DNA from: Devosia salina
Lineage (GTDB): Bacteria; Pseudomonadota; Alphaproteobacteria; Rhizobiales; Devosiaceae
Length of the DNA: 64,000 nt
NCBI RefSeq assembly: GCF_019504385.1
Contig: NZ_CP080590.1
Span: forward strand, 3,452,001-3,516,000
Reading direction: 5' to 3'
A program made the translations under genes and the position numbers. The stretch's first letter is position 1; every line of letters starts with the position of its first letter. The notes beneath the pieces are model-generated. The model was given only the letters and a program-made list of their open reading frames with translations. It made no database searches and had not been told where the DNA came from. Shown piece by piece: positions 7,615 through 16,404 of the stretch.

Positions 7615-9315
7615 ATGATGAACAAGGTTCTGGTCAGTCTGGTCGCCCTTCTCGCTGCCACCACAATTGTGCCAGCGGCATTCGCACAGCAGGTGGCGAG
7701 TGCCGAGACCAGCCGCATCGTCATTGCCCCGCCCCAGTCCGCGCTTGCCCGCACCATCAAGGCCGGCCTGTCGGCGGCCTATTATGGAGCCAGGCCCGAC
7801 ACGGCCGCCCAGGCCGAGGCCCAGCGCCTCTATTTTCTCTATGGGGAGCGCCATTTCGAACCCATCTGGCTCTCGCAGGGGGTTGACGGCAGCGTCGCCT
7901 TCTCGCCGGCAGCCGGCAAGATCATTGCGCTGTTTGAAAATGCGGCCGCCGAGGGCCTCGACCCCGCAGACTACCTGACGCCGTCTATCTCGCGCGACAA
8001 GCTCAACGGCGACGGCATTGCCCTGGCGACGCTGGAAACCGCCTTCTCGGCCGCGACCATGCGCTATGCCAACCACATCCACAGCGGGCGCATCGATCCG
8101 CAGTCGATCAGCCCGCTTCTCGATATCCGGCCCAAGCCGATCGACGAAGCCGCCCTGCTCGAACGCCTGGCCGCCAGCAAGGACCCGGCCGCGATCCTGG
8201 CGGAGCTGGAACCCAAGCATCCCGAATTCCTGGCGCTCAAGGCGGCCCTGGCCAGTTTCGAGCAGTCCAGCGCAGCGCGCCCGACCCCGATCGGGGACGG
8301 ACCGGTGCTGCGGCCGGGCAATTCCGATGCCCGCCTGCCCGCCATCCGCAGCCGTCTCAACCTGGCTGCGTCCACGTCGAAACTCTATGACGACCTGACC
8401 GTTGACGCGGTCCGCGCCTTCCAGGAAGGCCAGGGGCTGGAGGTCGATGGCATTATCGGACCGGCCACCGTAGCCGCGCTCAATGGGGGCGCTGCAACCC
8501 GCCGCGAGGACATCATTGCCAATATGGAGCGCTGGCGCTGGATGCCGTCCGATCTCGGCGACTTTCGGGTCTTCGTCAACATCCCCGAATTCCGGCTCTG
8601 GATCGAGCGTAACGGCCAGCCCGAATACACTACCCGCGTGGTGGTCGGCACCACCAAGAACCAGACCCCGATCTTTTCGGACAATATCCGGCATCTGGTG
8701 GTCAATCCCTATTGGAACGTGCCCTCCTCGATTATCCGCGGCGAGATCGCCCCGGCGGTGCTGAACAATCCCGGCTATACCGACAGCCACAATATGGACC
8801 TGCTCTATAACGGCTCGCCGGTGAGCCCCTGGCAGGTGGACTGGACGCAGGTTTCCGCGTCCAACTTCCCATTCCGTGTGCGCCAGCGCCCCGGCGCCGG
8901 CAATGCACTGGGACAGATCAAGTTCCTGTTTCCCAACAAGCACGACGTCTATCTGCACGACACCCCATCCAAGTCGCTCTTCTCGCGCTCCTTCCGCGCC
9001 TTCAGCCATGGCTGCATCCGCGTGCAGAACCCGATGGAATTTGCCGATGCGCTGATGGCCAACGAGCCCAATATCTCGCGCGCCTCGCTCGAAGCCATGT
9101 TCGGCTCCTCCGAACGCTGGGTGAACCCGCAAGCCCAGATCCCGGTGCACCTGGCCTATTTCACCCTGCGCGTGGACGCTGACGGCACCATCCGCTCCTA
9201 TGGCGATGTCTATGGCCACAACGAGAAGCTGATCGAGGCGCTCGGCCTCCACCACGCAGCCGATCCGGCCATCGTGGCGACGGCGGAGCCGGTTCCGGAT
9301 GAACTCTCCCCCTGA
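7615..9315 (+). CDS. Large periplasmic L,D-transpeptidase (YcbB/LdtD-like) with peptidoglycan-binding domain
   Basis: A 566-residue exported wall enzyme. Residues 1-24 are a Sec signal peptide ending AAFAQQ. A linker and scaffold domain follow. Residues about 240-290 are a PG_binding_1 domain (SRLNLAASTSKLYDDLTVDA, then GLEVDGIIGPATVAALN). The YkuD catalytic domain has HLVVNPYWNVP and ends in FSHGCIRVQ, with Cys467 as nucleophile and His465 nearby. Such enzymes make 3-3 crosslinks in peptidoglycan or attach proteins to it. The architecture and length fit the LdtD/YcbB group. It is followed by a DUF882 peptidase-like gene, another wall protein. Confidence 0.93.
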   Translation: MMNKVLVSLVALLAATTIVPAAFAQQVASAETSRIVIAPPQSALARTIKAGLSAAYYGARPDTAAQAEAQRLYFLYGERHFEPIWLSQGVDGSVAFSPAAGKIIALFENAAAEGLDPADYLTPSISRDKLNGDGIALATLETAFSAATMRYANHIHSGRIDPQSISPLLDIRPKPIDEAALLERLAASKDPAAILAELEPKHPEFLALKAALASFEQSSAARPTPIGDGPVLRPGNSDARLPAIRSRLNLAASTSKLYDDLTVDAVRAFQEGQGLEVDGIIGPATVAALNGGAATRREDIIANMERWRWMPSDLGDFRVFVNIPEFRLWIERNGQPEYTTRVVVGTTKNQTPIFSDNIRHLVVNPYWNVPSSIIRGEIAPAVLNNPGYTDSHNMDLLYNGSPVSPWQVDWTQVSASNFPFRVRQRPGAGNALGQIKFLFPNKHDVYLHDTPSKSLFSRSFRAFSHGCIRVQNPMEFADALMANEPNISRASLEAMFGSSERWVNPQAQIPVHLAYFTLRVDADGTIRSYGDVYGHNEKLIEALGLHHAADPAIVATAEPVPDELSP

Positions 9316-9452
9316 GCCAAGCATCCACATGCGCTGCCAGATCCGCGGCCGCGCGGCGGCAGTCACGCTGGCCGCTTAACCTGTCGTTTACATTTTCGCC
9401 TTGGTTGCGCCTGCTTTTGCCCTTAATAACACAGGCGTGAGGGGCCGCCTGG

Positions 9453-9503
9453 CCAGTTCACAACTGGTTAGCGTTAAGAAATTCGAGCGAATTGAGCGCT
9501 AAC
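9453..9503. repeat. Two consecutive hairpins upstream of the DUF882 gene
   Basis: The first is CCAGTT, loop CAC, AACTGG at 9453-9467. The second is a longer inverted repeat with GTTAGCG (9467-9473) pairing CGCTAAC (9497-9503) around an inner AATTCG-AG-CGAATT. They lie within the 236 bp gap before the gene and end about 48 bp before the chosen start. They could be a structured leader or an operator; no terminator-like T-run is present. Confidence 0.4.
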
Positions 9504-9551
9504 GTCCACCATATCTGACGAGTGAACCGGGCAGAGTTTGGCGTGACGGTT

Positions 9552-11198
9552 ATGGGGTTTATCAATTGGCGGCGTGCCGCGCGGTTTCTTGCCGCTGCGG
9601 TCATCAGCGTTTCGGCTTTGCTGCCGGCCGCGCCGGTCCAGGCCGCGACTGAGCGCTCGCTCTACCTCTATTACACCCATACCGGGGAAACCGCGCGCAT
9701 CGTCTTCAAGCGCAATGGGCAATATGTCCAGTCGGGCCTCAACCAGCTCAACCAGTTCCTGCGCGACTGGCGGCGCAACGAGCCCACCAAGATGGACCCG
9801 CGTCTGTTCGACCTGGTCTGGGAAGTCTACCAGGAAGTGGGCGCCACCCAGCCCATCAACATTGTCTCGGCCTATCGTTCGCCCGCAACCAATGCCATGC
9901 TGGCCGCCAAGTCGTCCGGCGTCGCCGACAATTCCCAGCACATGCGCGGCAATGCCATGGACTTCTTCATTCCCGGCATTCCCCTGGCCAAGCTGCGGGC
10001 CACCGCCATGAAGAAGCAGGTGGGCGGCGTCGGCTACTATCCTACCTCCGGCAGCCCCTTCGTGCATCTGGACACCGGCTCGGTGCGCGCCTGGCCGCGC
10101 ATGACCCGCGCCCAGCTCAAGGAAATCTTCCCTGACGGCAAGACCATGCACCTGCCCACCGATGGCACGCCGCTCTCCCAGCAGGGCTACCAGGTCGCCA
10201 TGGCCGAGTGGAAACGCTGCCATAGCTATCCCTGCAACGCCTCCAGCTCCGGCACGCAGGTCGCCAGCACTGGTGGCAGCGGCCGCACGCTGATGGATGT
10301 CATCTTTGGCAATAACGACCAAGCCTCCGGCCAGGCCAGTTCTGGGGCGCAGGTGCAGACCGCCTCGCTGGCCCCACAGCAATTCCGCCAGGTGGCGCCG
10401 GTCATGCCGGAAATGCGGCCAGCCGATCTGGGCGGCCCGGACCTCCAGGTTGCCTCCGTCTCGGACACCACCATGCCCTTTTCCTCCGCCGGCAGTGCGC
10501 CGCTGTCGCCGGACGAATTGGGCGCGACACGCGTTGCCGTGACCATGCCGGTCAGCATGCCGGCCGACCTGCGCCAGAACGACGCCGTGACCGCGCTCGC
10601 CGCGCTGACGGCGCCCACCATGCCGACGCCTCGCGTCATCATGACCGACCCGCCCGCCGACATTCTGACCGCCTATGCGGCGGCCCCGGCGCCTGAGCCG
10701 GGCGCCCAAAGGGCCCTCGAAATGATCATCCGCAACGGCACCACGGCCAGCACCGGCACGGCGCCGGCCCCGACAGACCGGCTGCCGGCGCTGCCGCCGC
10801 TGACGGCCGCCACCGGCCTGCGCACCGCCTCCCTGGGGGGCGGCGCCGCCAACCCGCTGAGCGGCCTTTTCTCCGGCACCTTCGGGGCAACCGATGCCGC
10901 CGAGACCACGCCTTTGGCACAGGCTCTGGCGCAGCATGTGGCCAGCCAGCCCCCGGCACGCGACATGCGTCGCCCCGATCTCGTGGCCCCCGATCTCGAG
11001 CATGTTGCCGACATCTTCACCGATCCGGCGGCACTGACCTCGGATCGCTATGCCGTGATCTTCGACCACGACGAGGCCGATTTCGATCCCACGCCGGAAA
11101 TGGGCCGCCACGTCCTGATCAAGGGCATTGGCGATAAGGGTCCCGCCCCGGTGTATGACCGCTTCACCCGCGCTCCGCTGGTCGTCGCCAGCAACTAA
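9552..11198 (+). CDS. DUF882 / YcbK-like M15 family protein with long low-complexity C-terminus
   Basis: A 548-residue exported protein. Residues 1-31 form a signal peptide with an Arg pair (WRRAARFLAAAV). Residues about 35-182 are the DUF882 (Peptidase_M15_2) domain. The zinc-ligand pattern is visible: His130 and Asp137 (QHMRGNAMDFF) and His172 (PFVHLDTG). This fold cleaves or binds peptidoglycan peptides; E. coli YcbK is the single-domain relative. The remaining 360 residues are Ala/Pro/Thr-rich and probably disordered, which is unusual. An in-frame GTG at 9522 would add ten residues, but the ATG at 9552 gives a better signal peptide. Confidence 0.87.
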   Translation: MGFINWRRAARFLAAAVISVSALLPAAPVQAATERSLYLYYTHTGETARIVFKRNGQYVQSGLNQLNQFLRDWRRNEPTKMDPRLFDLVWEVYQEVGATQPINIVSAYRSPATNAMLAAKSSGVADNSQHMRGNAMDFFIPGIPLAKLRATAMKKQVGGVGYYPTSGSPFVHLDTGSVRAWPRMTRAQLKEIFPDGKTMHLPTDGTPLSQQGYQVAMAEWKRCHSYPCNASSSGTQVASTGGSGRTLMDVIFGNNDQASGQASSGAQVQTASLAPQQFRQVAPVMPEMRPADLGGPDLQVASVSDTTMPFSSAGSAPLSPDELGATRVAVTMPVSMPADLRQNDAVTALAALTAPTMPTPRVIMTDPPADILTAYAAAPAPEPGAQRALEMIIRNGTTASTGTAPAPTDRLPALPPLTAATGLRTASLGGGAANPLSGLFSGTFGATDAAETTPLAQALAQHVASQPPARDMRRPDLVAPDLEHVADIFTDPAALTSDRYAVIFDHDEADFDPTPEMGRHVLIKGIGDKGPAPVYDRFTRAPLVVASN

Positions 11199-11228
11199 CC
11201 GCCGCCTCAACCGTTTGCCCCGCAAAAG

Positions 11229-11253
11229 CCCGATTGGCCCCCGACAAATCGGG
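11229..11253. terminator. Possible weak hairpin terminator after the DUF882 gene
   Basis: CCCGATT (11229-11235) can pair with AATCGGG (11247-11253) about 30 bp after the stop codon. The 11-base loop and the lack of a clear T-run make it weak. The gap is 143 bp and must also hold the dxs promoter if dxs is separately transcribed. Confidence 0.3.
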
Positions 11254-11341
11254 GACCCTTCGACGCATGCGGGCCGCCGGCATTGCCAAGCCCCGACCCT
11301 GCGCCTAAACAGGGATAAACCAGAACGCCACGGGGATACGC

Positions 11342-13270
11342 TTGGCCGACAAGCTCGAAACGCCGCTGCTCGACACGATCCGGAACCCGGCCGATTTGCG
11401 CGCCTTGCCGCATGATCGGCTGCGCCAGCTGGCCGACGAATTGCGTGCCGAGATGATCGACGCCGTCTCGGTGACCGGCGGGCATCTGGGCGCGGGTCTC
11501 GGCGTGGTGGAACTGACCGTGGCCCTGCACGCCGTGTTCGACACCCCGCACGACCGCATCATCTGGGATGTCGGTCACCAGGCCTATCCGCACAAGATCC
11601 TCACCGGCCGACGCGACCGCATGCGCACCCTGCGCCAGAAAGATGGCCTTTCCGGCTTCACCCGCCGCGCCGAGAGCGAATACGACCCCTTCGGGGCCGG
11701 CCATTCCTCAACCTCGATTTCGGCCGGTCTGGGCATGGCCGAGGCCAGCAAGCACCTGGAAACCCCGCGCAATGTGATCGCCGTCATCGGCGACGGCGCC
11801 ATGTCGGCCGGCATGGCCTATGAGGCCATGAACAATGCCGGCGCCATGGACGCGCGCCTCATTGTCATCCTCAACGACAATGACATGTCGATCGCGCCGC
11901 CCACGGGAGCGCTGCGCACCTATCTGGCGCGGCTGGTGTCCGGCCCGGTCTATCGCGGCACCCGCGAAGCGGCCAAGGCCGTGGTCTCCAAGCTCCCGCC
12001 CTTCCTGCACGAACCGGCGCGCAAGACCGAGGAATTCGCCCGGTCCTTCTTCACCGGCGGCACGCTGTTCGAGGAACTGGGCTTCTATTATGTCGGCCCA
12101 ATCGACGGGCACAATCTCGACGACCTGCTGCCCATCCTCGAAAACGTGCGCGACTTTGGTGAAGGGCCAATCCTGATCCACGCCGTGACCAAGAAGGGCA
12201 AGGGCTATGCCCCGGCGGAAAACTCCGCCGACAAATATCATGGCGTCGCCAAGTTCAACGTCATCACCGGCGCCCAGGCCAAGGCACCGTCCAATGCGCC
12301 CTCCTACACCTCGGTCTTTGCATCGAGCCTGATCCAGGAGGCGGAGGCCGATCCGCGCATCGTCGCCATCACCGCCGCCATGCCCTCGGGCACCGGGCTC
12401 GACAAGTTCGCCGAACTCTTTCCCAGCCGCATCTACGATGTGGGCATTGCCGAGCAACACGCCGTGACCTTTGCGGCGGGCATGGCAAGCGAGGGGATGA
12501 AGCCCTTCTGCGCCATTTATTCGACCTTCCTGCAGCGGGCCTATGACCAGGTGATCCACGACGTGGCCATCCAGGGCCTGCCGGTGCGCTTCGCCATCGA
12601 CCGGGCCGGCTATGTCGGCGCCGATGGCCCCACCCATGCCGGCAATTACGACAATGCCTATCTCGGCGCTGTCCCCGGCATCGTGCAGATGGCTGCCGCC
12701 GACGAGGCCGAGTTGAGGCATATGGTTGCCACTGCCGCCGCCTATGACAAGGGCCCGATCAGCTTCCGCTATCCGCGCGGCGACGGCATCGGCGTCGACA
12801 TGCCGGCGCGCGGCGAAATCCTGCCCATCGGCAAGGGCCGCGTGCTGCGCCAGGGCGCGACCATCGCGCTCCTTTCCTACGGCACCCGCATGGGGGAAGT
12901 GCTGGCCGCCGCCGACAAGCTGGCCGCGCTCGGCCTCAACCCCACCATCGCCGATGCCCGCTTCATGAAGCCGCTTGATGAGGAACTCATCGCCACGCTG
13001 GCCCAGTCGCATGATGTCCTGGTCACGACCGAAGAAGGTGGGCTGGGCGGCTTCGGCAGCCATGTCGCCACCTTCCTCGCGTCCAATGGCCTGCTCGACG
13101 GCAAGCTGCGCTTCCGTCCGCTGATGATCCCGGACACCTTCGTCGAGCACGCGACCCAGGCCGACATGTATGCCGCGGCCGGCCTCGACCGCGCCGGCAT
13201 CGTCGCCACCGCCCTCACCGCACTTGGCTATGACCAGGCGGCAATGCAGGCGGCCCTGGCCAAGGTCTAG
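11342..13270 (+). CDS. dxs: 1-deoxy-D-xylulose-5-phosphate synthase
   Basis: A 642-residue thiamine-diphosphate enzyme that condenses pyruvate and glyceraldehyde-3-phosphate, the first step of the MEP isoprenoid pathway; it also feeds thiamine and pyridoxal synthesis. Visible motifs: DVGHQAYPHKILTGR near residue 80, the TPP/Mg loop GDGAMSAGMAYEAMNNAG near residue 150, the transketolase central motif GIAEQHAVTFAAGMA, and RAGYVGADGPTHAG. The length fits the family. The start is a TTG (11342), since it precedes the conserved N-terminus and no in-frame ATG is suitable. The next feature is a palindromic repeat in the convergent gap. Confidence 0.97.
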   Translation: MADKLETPLLDTIRNPADLRALPHDRLRQLADELRAEMIDAVSVTGGHLGAGLGVVELTVALHAVFDTPHDRIIWDVGHQAYPHKILTGRRDRMRTLRQKDGLSGFTRRAESEYDPFGAGHSSTSISAGLGMAEASKHLETPRNVIAVIGDGAMSAGMAYEAMNNAGAMDARLIVILNDNDMSIAPPTGALRTYLARLVSGPVYRGTREAAKAVVSKLPPFLHEPARKTEEFARSFFTGGTLFEELGFYYVGPIDGHNLDDLLPILENVRDFGEGPILIHAVTKKGKGYAPAENSADKYHGVAKFNVITGAQAKAPSNAPSYTSVFASSLIQEAEADPRIVAITAAMPSGTGLDKFAELFPSRIYDVGIAEQHAVTFAAGMASEGMKPFCAIYSTFLQRAYDQVIHDVAIQGLPVRFAIDRAGYVGADGPTHAGNYDNAYLGAVPGIVQMAAADEAELRHMVATAAAYDKGPISFRYPRGDGIGVDMPARGEILPIGKGRVLRQGATIALLSYGTRMGEVLAAADKLAALGLNPTIADARFMKPLDEELIATLAQSHDVLVTTEEGGLGGFGSHVATFLASNGLLDGKLRFRPLMIPDTFVEHATQADMYAAAGLDRAGIVATALTALGYDQAAMQAALAKV

Positions 13271-13288
13271 TTCGGCACCCGTCAGGAC

Positions 13289-13393
13289 ACCCCACCCTCA
13301 TTCCCTCCCCATCAAGGGGAGGGAGGCGCTGGAATCAGTCGCTGGTGTTCATCGTCTCCCTCCCCCTTGTGGGGAGGGATTAAGGGTGGGGGT
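13289..13393. repeat. Dispersed palindromic repeat, copy A (BIME-like)
   Basis: A 105 bp element between convergent dxs and the Lrp regulator gene. Two inverted half-units each hold an internal hairpin (CCCTCCCC against GGGGAGGG, loop ATCA or CTTGT) and an outer ACCCCACCCT/AGGGTGGGGGT arm, separated by about 30 bp of unique sequence. Related copies are at 30275, 55869 and 59281. It may also end transcription from both sides. Confidence 0.85.
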
Positions 13394-13404
13394 ATTGTCG
13401 GGAC

Positions 13405-13866
13405 TCACGCATAATTCGTCGGCAGCCCCTTGGCTGCCTTGACCGTTTCCATCGAGATATAGGCCGACATGTCGAAGAGCTCGATGCGCGAAACGAGCTG
13501 CTTGTAGACCACGTCATAGTGCTCGACATTGGGCAGCACGATCTTGAGGATATAGTCGAAATTGCCGGTCAGCCGGTGCACCTCGACGATCTCGGGAATG
13601 GCCCCCACGGCCGCGTGGAACTTCTCCAGCCAGTCCGCCGCATGGCTGCCGGTGCGCACGATGACGAAGACCGTGGTGGGCAGGCCCATCTTGCGCCGGT
13701 CCAGTTCGGCCGTCATCCGGCCGATATAGCCCTCCTCCTTGAGGCGTGCGATGCGTCGCGAACAGGCCGAAGGCGATAGGGCCACGCTTTCCGCAAGCTC
13801 TCCCAGGGGCGTTTCCGCATCGGCCTGCAACAGGCCCAGAATCTTTCGATCGCGGTCATCCAGCAT
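13405..13866 (-). CDS. Lrp/AsnC-family transcriptional regulator
   Basis: A 153-residue Lrp-type regulator. The helix-turn-helix is at about residues 4-60 (DDRDRKILGLLQ, then LSPSACSRRIARLKEEGYI). The RAM/Lrp effector domain follows (VEVHRLTGNFDYILKIVLPN). Lrp proteins sense amino acids and form octamers. The ATG at 13864-13866 matches family starts; a longer frame adds six residues. It is divergent from an amino-acid racemase family gene at 14014, which is a plausible target. Confidence 0.92.
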   Translation of the reverse strand: MLDDRDRKILGLLQADAETPLGELAESVALSPSACSRRIARLKEEGYIGRMTAELDRRKMGLPTTVFVIVRTGSHAADWLEKFHAAVGAIPEIVEVHRLTGNFDYILKIVLPNVEHYDVVYKQLVSRIELFDMSAYISMETVKAAKGLPTNYA

Positions 13867-14013
13867 CGTCGCACTCCATGTCAACGCAAATAGCTAGCGC
13901 GTATTCGCTATTTTGCACAGCCACAACGCGTGAATCCTTCGCTCAGCGCGCAACTCTGCATGCCTTTTGCCCCCGACTGGCGGCACACTGGATGCAAATG
14001 GAGGGGCTCCGCT

Positions 14014-14724
14014 ATGAAAACCATTGGCCTGATCGGCGGCATGAGCTGGGAATCCACCGCCGTCTATTATCGGCATATCAACCAGGAGGTGCGGCGCCTG
14101 CGCGGCGGGCTGCACTCGGCCGATATCGCCATGCGCTCGCTCGACTTCACCCAGGTGGTGGAACTGCAAAAGGCCGGCCGCTGGGACCTGGCTGGTGCGC
14201 TTCTCGGCGAAGCCGGCGCCGGCCTGGCGCAGGCGGGTGCGGACTGCATTCTCATCTGCACCAATACCATGCATCTGGTGGCCGAACCGGTCGCCGCCAT
14301 GGTGGGCGTGCCGCTGATCGACATCATCACCGAAACCGCCAGGGCCCTGCGTGCCGATGGCCGCAAACGCCCCCTGCTGCTGGCGACGCGCTACACCATG
14401 GAGCATGGTTTCTATACCGATCGCATGAAGGCGCTTGGGCTCGACGTCATGGTGCCCGAGGCCCACGGCCGGCAGCGCGTGCATGACGTCATCTTCGATG
14501 AACTCTGCCAGGGCAATGTCTGCGACATCGCCCGCCGGGACTATCTGGCGCTGATCGAAAAGGCCAAGGCCGAAGGCGCCGATAGCGTCATTCTCGGCTG
14601 CACCGAAATCGGCCTGCTGCTCGACCCCGATGCCCTGCCCCTGCCCGGCTACGACTCGACCACCATCCACGCCGATGCAGCCGTGCGCTTTGCCCTGTCC
14701 GACACGCTGGAGCGGGCCGCCTGA
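14014..14724 (+). CDS. Aspartate/glutamate racemase family protein (YgeA-like)
   Basis: A 236-residue protein of the PLP-independent Asp/Glu racemase family. It opens with MKTIGLIGGMSWESTAVYY, typical of aspartate racemases. It has both family cysteines, ILICTNTMH in the first half and VILGCTEIGLL in the second, which act as the acid/base pair. Such enzymes interconvert L- and D-Asp/Glu or broader amino acids. The start has GGAGGGG seven bases upstream. It is divergent from an Lrp regulator and only two bases before the amidotransferase gene, so the two are probably coupled. Confidence 0.9.
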   Translation: MKTIGLIGGMSWESTAVYYRHINQEVRRLRGGLHSADIAMRSLDFTQVVELQKAGRWDLAGALLGEAGAGLAQAGADCILICTNTMHLVAEPVAAMVGVPLIDIITETARALRADGRKRPLLLATRYTMEHGFYTDRMKALGLDVMVPEAHGRQRVHDVIFDELCQGNVCDIARRDYLALIEKAKAEGADSVILGCTEIGLLLDPDALPLPGYDSTTIHADAAVRFALSDTLERAA

Positions 14725-14726
14725 CC

Positions 14727-15512
14727 ATGTGCCGGTTTCTCGCCTATTCGGGCGACCCCATCTTTCTCGACACGCTGCTCATCGCCCCGGAAGCCTCGCT
14801 GGTCAGCCAGTCCCACTCCGCCCGCGAAGCCAAGACCGTGGTCAATGGCGATGGCTGCGGCGTGGGCTGGTATGGGGCGCGGTCCGAACCCGGTCTCTAT
14901 CGCGGCATCCTCCCGGCCTGGTCCGATGCCAATCTGGCTTCGCTCTGCCATCAGGTCGAGGCCGGACTGTTCCTCGCCCATGTGCGTTCGGCCACCTCGG
15001 GCGAAGTCACCATGGCCAATTGCCATCCCTTCTCATCGGGCCGCCATCTCTTCATGCATAACGGCCAGATCGGTGGCTACGAAGCTGTGCGCCGCTCGGT
15101 CGAGGCGCTGGTGCCGGACGATCTTTACGGCCTTCGCCGCGGCAACAGCGACAGCGAGGCCATGTTCCTGGCAGCGCTGGGCCATGGGCTTTCCCACGAT
15201 CCGGCCGGTGCCATCGCGGCCATGCTGCGCACCTGCCTGCGCATCCAGCACGCCAATGGCATCACCCAGCCGCTGCGCTTCACCGCCATCCTCGCCGACG
15301 GCCAGACGCTGCACGCCTTCCGCTGGGCCAGCGACGACCGGCCGCCCTCGCTCTATTGGCGCCAGCTTGATAGCGGCATTGCCATTGCCTCGGAGCCCTT
15401 TGGCGACCCCGGCGACCATTGGCACCCGGTCGCCGCGGGCACCCACATGACCGTGGCCGGCGGCGCGGCGCGATGCGAAGAATTTGCCGTTCTCGAGACG
15501 CAGCCGGCTTAA
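14727..15512 (+). CDS. Class II glutamine amidotransferase (YafJ/EgtC-like)
   Basis: A 261-residue Ntn-type glutamine amidotransferase. The catalytic Cys2 follows the initiator Met (MCRFLAYSG). Family motifs NGDGCGVGWYG, LAHVRSATSGE and FMHNGQIGGY are all present. These proteins hydrolyse glutamine or gamma-glutamyl amides; the acceptor is unknown, and no ergothioneine genes are nearby, so EgtC is not assigned. It sits two bases after the racemase stop (TGACCATG), suggesting translational coupling and a role in amino-acid or peptide metabolism (inference). Confidence 0.9.
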   Translation: MCRFLAYSGDPIFLDTLLIAPEASLVSQSHSAREAKTVVNGDGCGVGWYGARSEPGLYRGILPAWSDANLASLCHQVEAGLFLAHVRSATSGEVTMANCHPFSSGRHLFMHNGQIGGYEAVRRSVEALVPDDLYGLRRGNSDSEAMFLAALGHGLSHDPAGAIAAMLRTCLRIQHANGITQPLRFTAILADGQTLHAFRWASDDRPPSLYWRQLDSGIAIASEPFGDPGDHWHPVAAGTHMTVAGGAARCEEFAVLETQPA

Positions 15513-15567
15513 CCTGGCGTCAATCAATTGCGGGCTTGCTGGCCGAAGCACCAGCAAGGCCCGTCAC

Positions 15568-15795
15568 ATGACCATTTCCAGCATCGGTATCGGCGCTTCC
15601 GGCATGCACCGGGCCAGCCAGCAGCTCGAACGCAGCGCCGGCCGCATCGCCGCCAGCGGGGTCGAGGGCAATGACGTCGACATCTCGACCGAGATGGTCA
15701 ACGTGCTCCAGGCCCGCAACGACTTCAAGGCATCCGCCAAGGTCGTGGGCGTCGCCAGCGACATGACGAAAGCCCTGCTTGATATTTTGGTCTAG
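15568..15795 (+). CDS. Small flagellar rod/hook C-terminal-like protein
   Basis: A 75-residue protein. Its C-terminal 40 residues (VDISTEMVNVLQARNDFKAS, then AKVVGVASDMTKALLDILV) match the C-terminal helix of FlgC/FlgG/FlgE-type axial proteins. The N-terminal residues (SIGIGASGMHRASQQLE) look like the paired N-terminal coil of the same family. It is therefore a minimal rod-protein form with no central domain. No flagellar genes are near. The start has AAGG seven bases upstream. The role is unknown; such orphan proteins occur in Hyphomicrobiales (recollection, not checked). Confidence 0.7.
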   Translation: MTISSIGIGASGMHRASQQLERSAGRIAASGVEGNDVDISTEMVNVLQARNDFKASAKVVGVASDMTKALLDILV

Positions 15796-15846
15796 ATAGG
15801 CCTGCCACCCGGGCGCCGCGTCAGCGCCCGGCGACCTTTGCGAGCC

Positions 15847-16110
15847 TCAATATTCGGACGGCGCCTCGACCATACCCAGGGCCGACATATAGAGCTCGAG
15901 CAGGGCTTCCTGCTCCATGCGCTCATTGGCATCCTGCTTGCGGATGGCAACGATCTTCCTGAGGATCTTGGTGTCGAAGCCATTGCCCTTGGCCTCGGCG
16001 TAGATTTCCTTGATATCGGCGGCAATGGCCGCCTTTTCTTCTTCCATGCGCTCGATGCGCTCGATGAAAGCGCGCAGTTGGTCCTGCGCGACGCTGTCTT
16101 CAACGGCCAT
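15847..16110 (-). CDS. gapR: GapR family nucleoid-associated protein (DUF2312)
   Basis: An 87-residue protein matching DUF2312/GapR across its length: QLRAFIERIERMEEEKAAIA, then DIKEIYAEAKGNGFDTKILRKIV, then a helical C-terminus. In Caulobacter, GapR binds overtwisted AT-rich DNA ahead of polymerases and stimulates topoisomerases. The N-terminal coiled coil and the basic KILRKIVAIRKQ stretch are visible. The start has GAGG six bases upstream. It is convergent with the flagellar-like small gene and has about 290 bp of gene-free sequence upstream for its promoter. Confidence 0.95.
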   Translation of the reverse strand: MAVEDSVAQDQLRAFIERIERMEEEKAAIAADIKEIYAEAKGNGFDTKILRKIVAIRKQDANERMEQEALLELYMSALGMVEAPSEY

Positions 16111-16404
16111 GGCTAACCTCTTCTGGCAACCGCTCGCCCGGGCGGGAACCCGTCGGCGGTCGCAAAATCGAACGTAAATTGTCCGGGCTCCATGAACCTC
16201 AAGCCCCGGTCCGGTTCAACCCCCTTTGCCCTCAATCCACACCCTGCCGCGCCGTACGGCGCAATCAGTCGCGCCAGCTCACGCCGCTTTTATGACCAGC
16301 ATCGGCGACATGCCCGCAATTCCGTCAAATCGCGCCTTTAGCCATTGACCTCACCCCCGCCATACGATCAAAGAAGGGCACGTTTTCCGGTGATTTCCAG
16401 CGCA

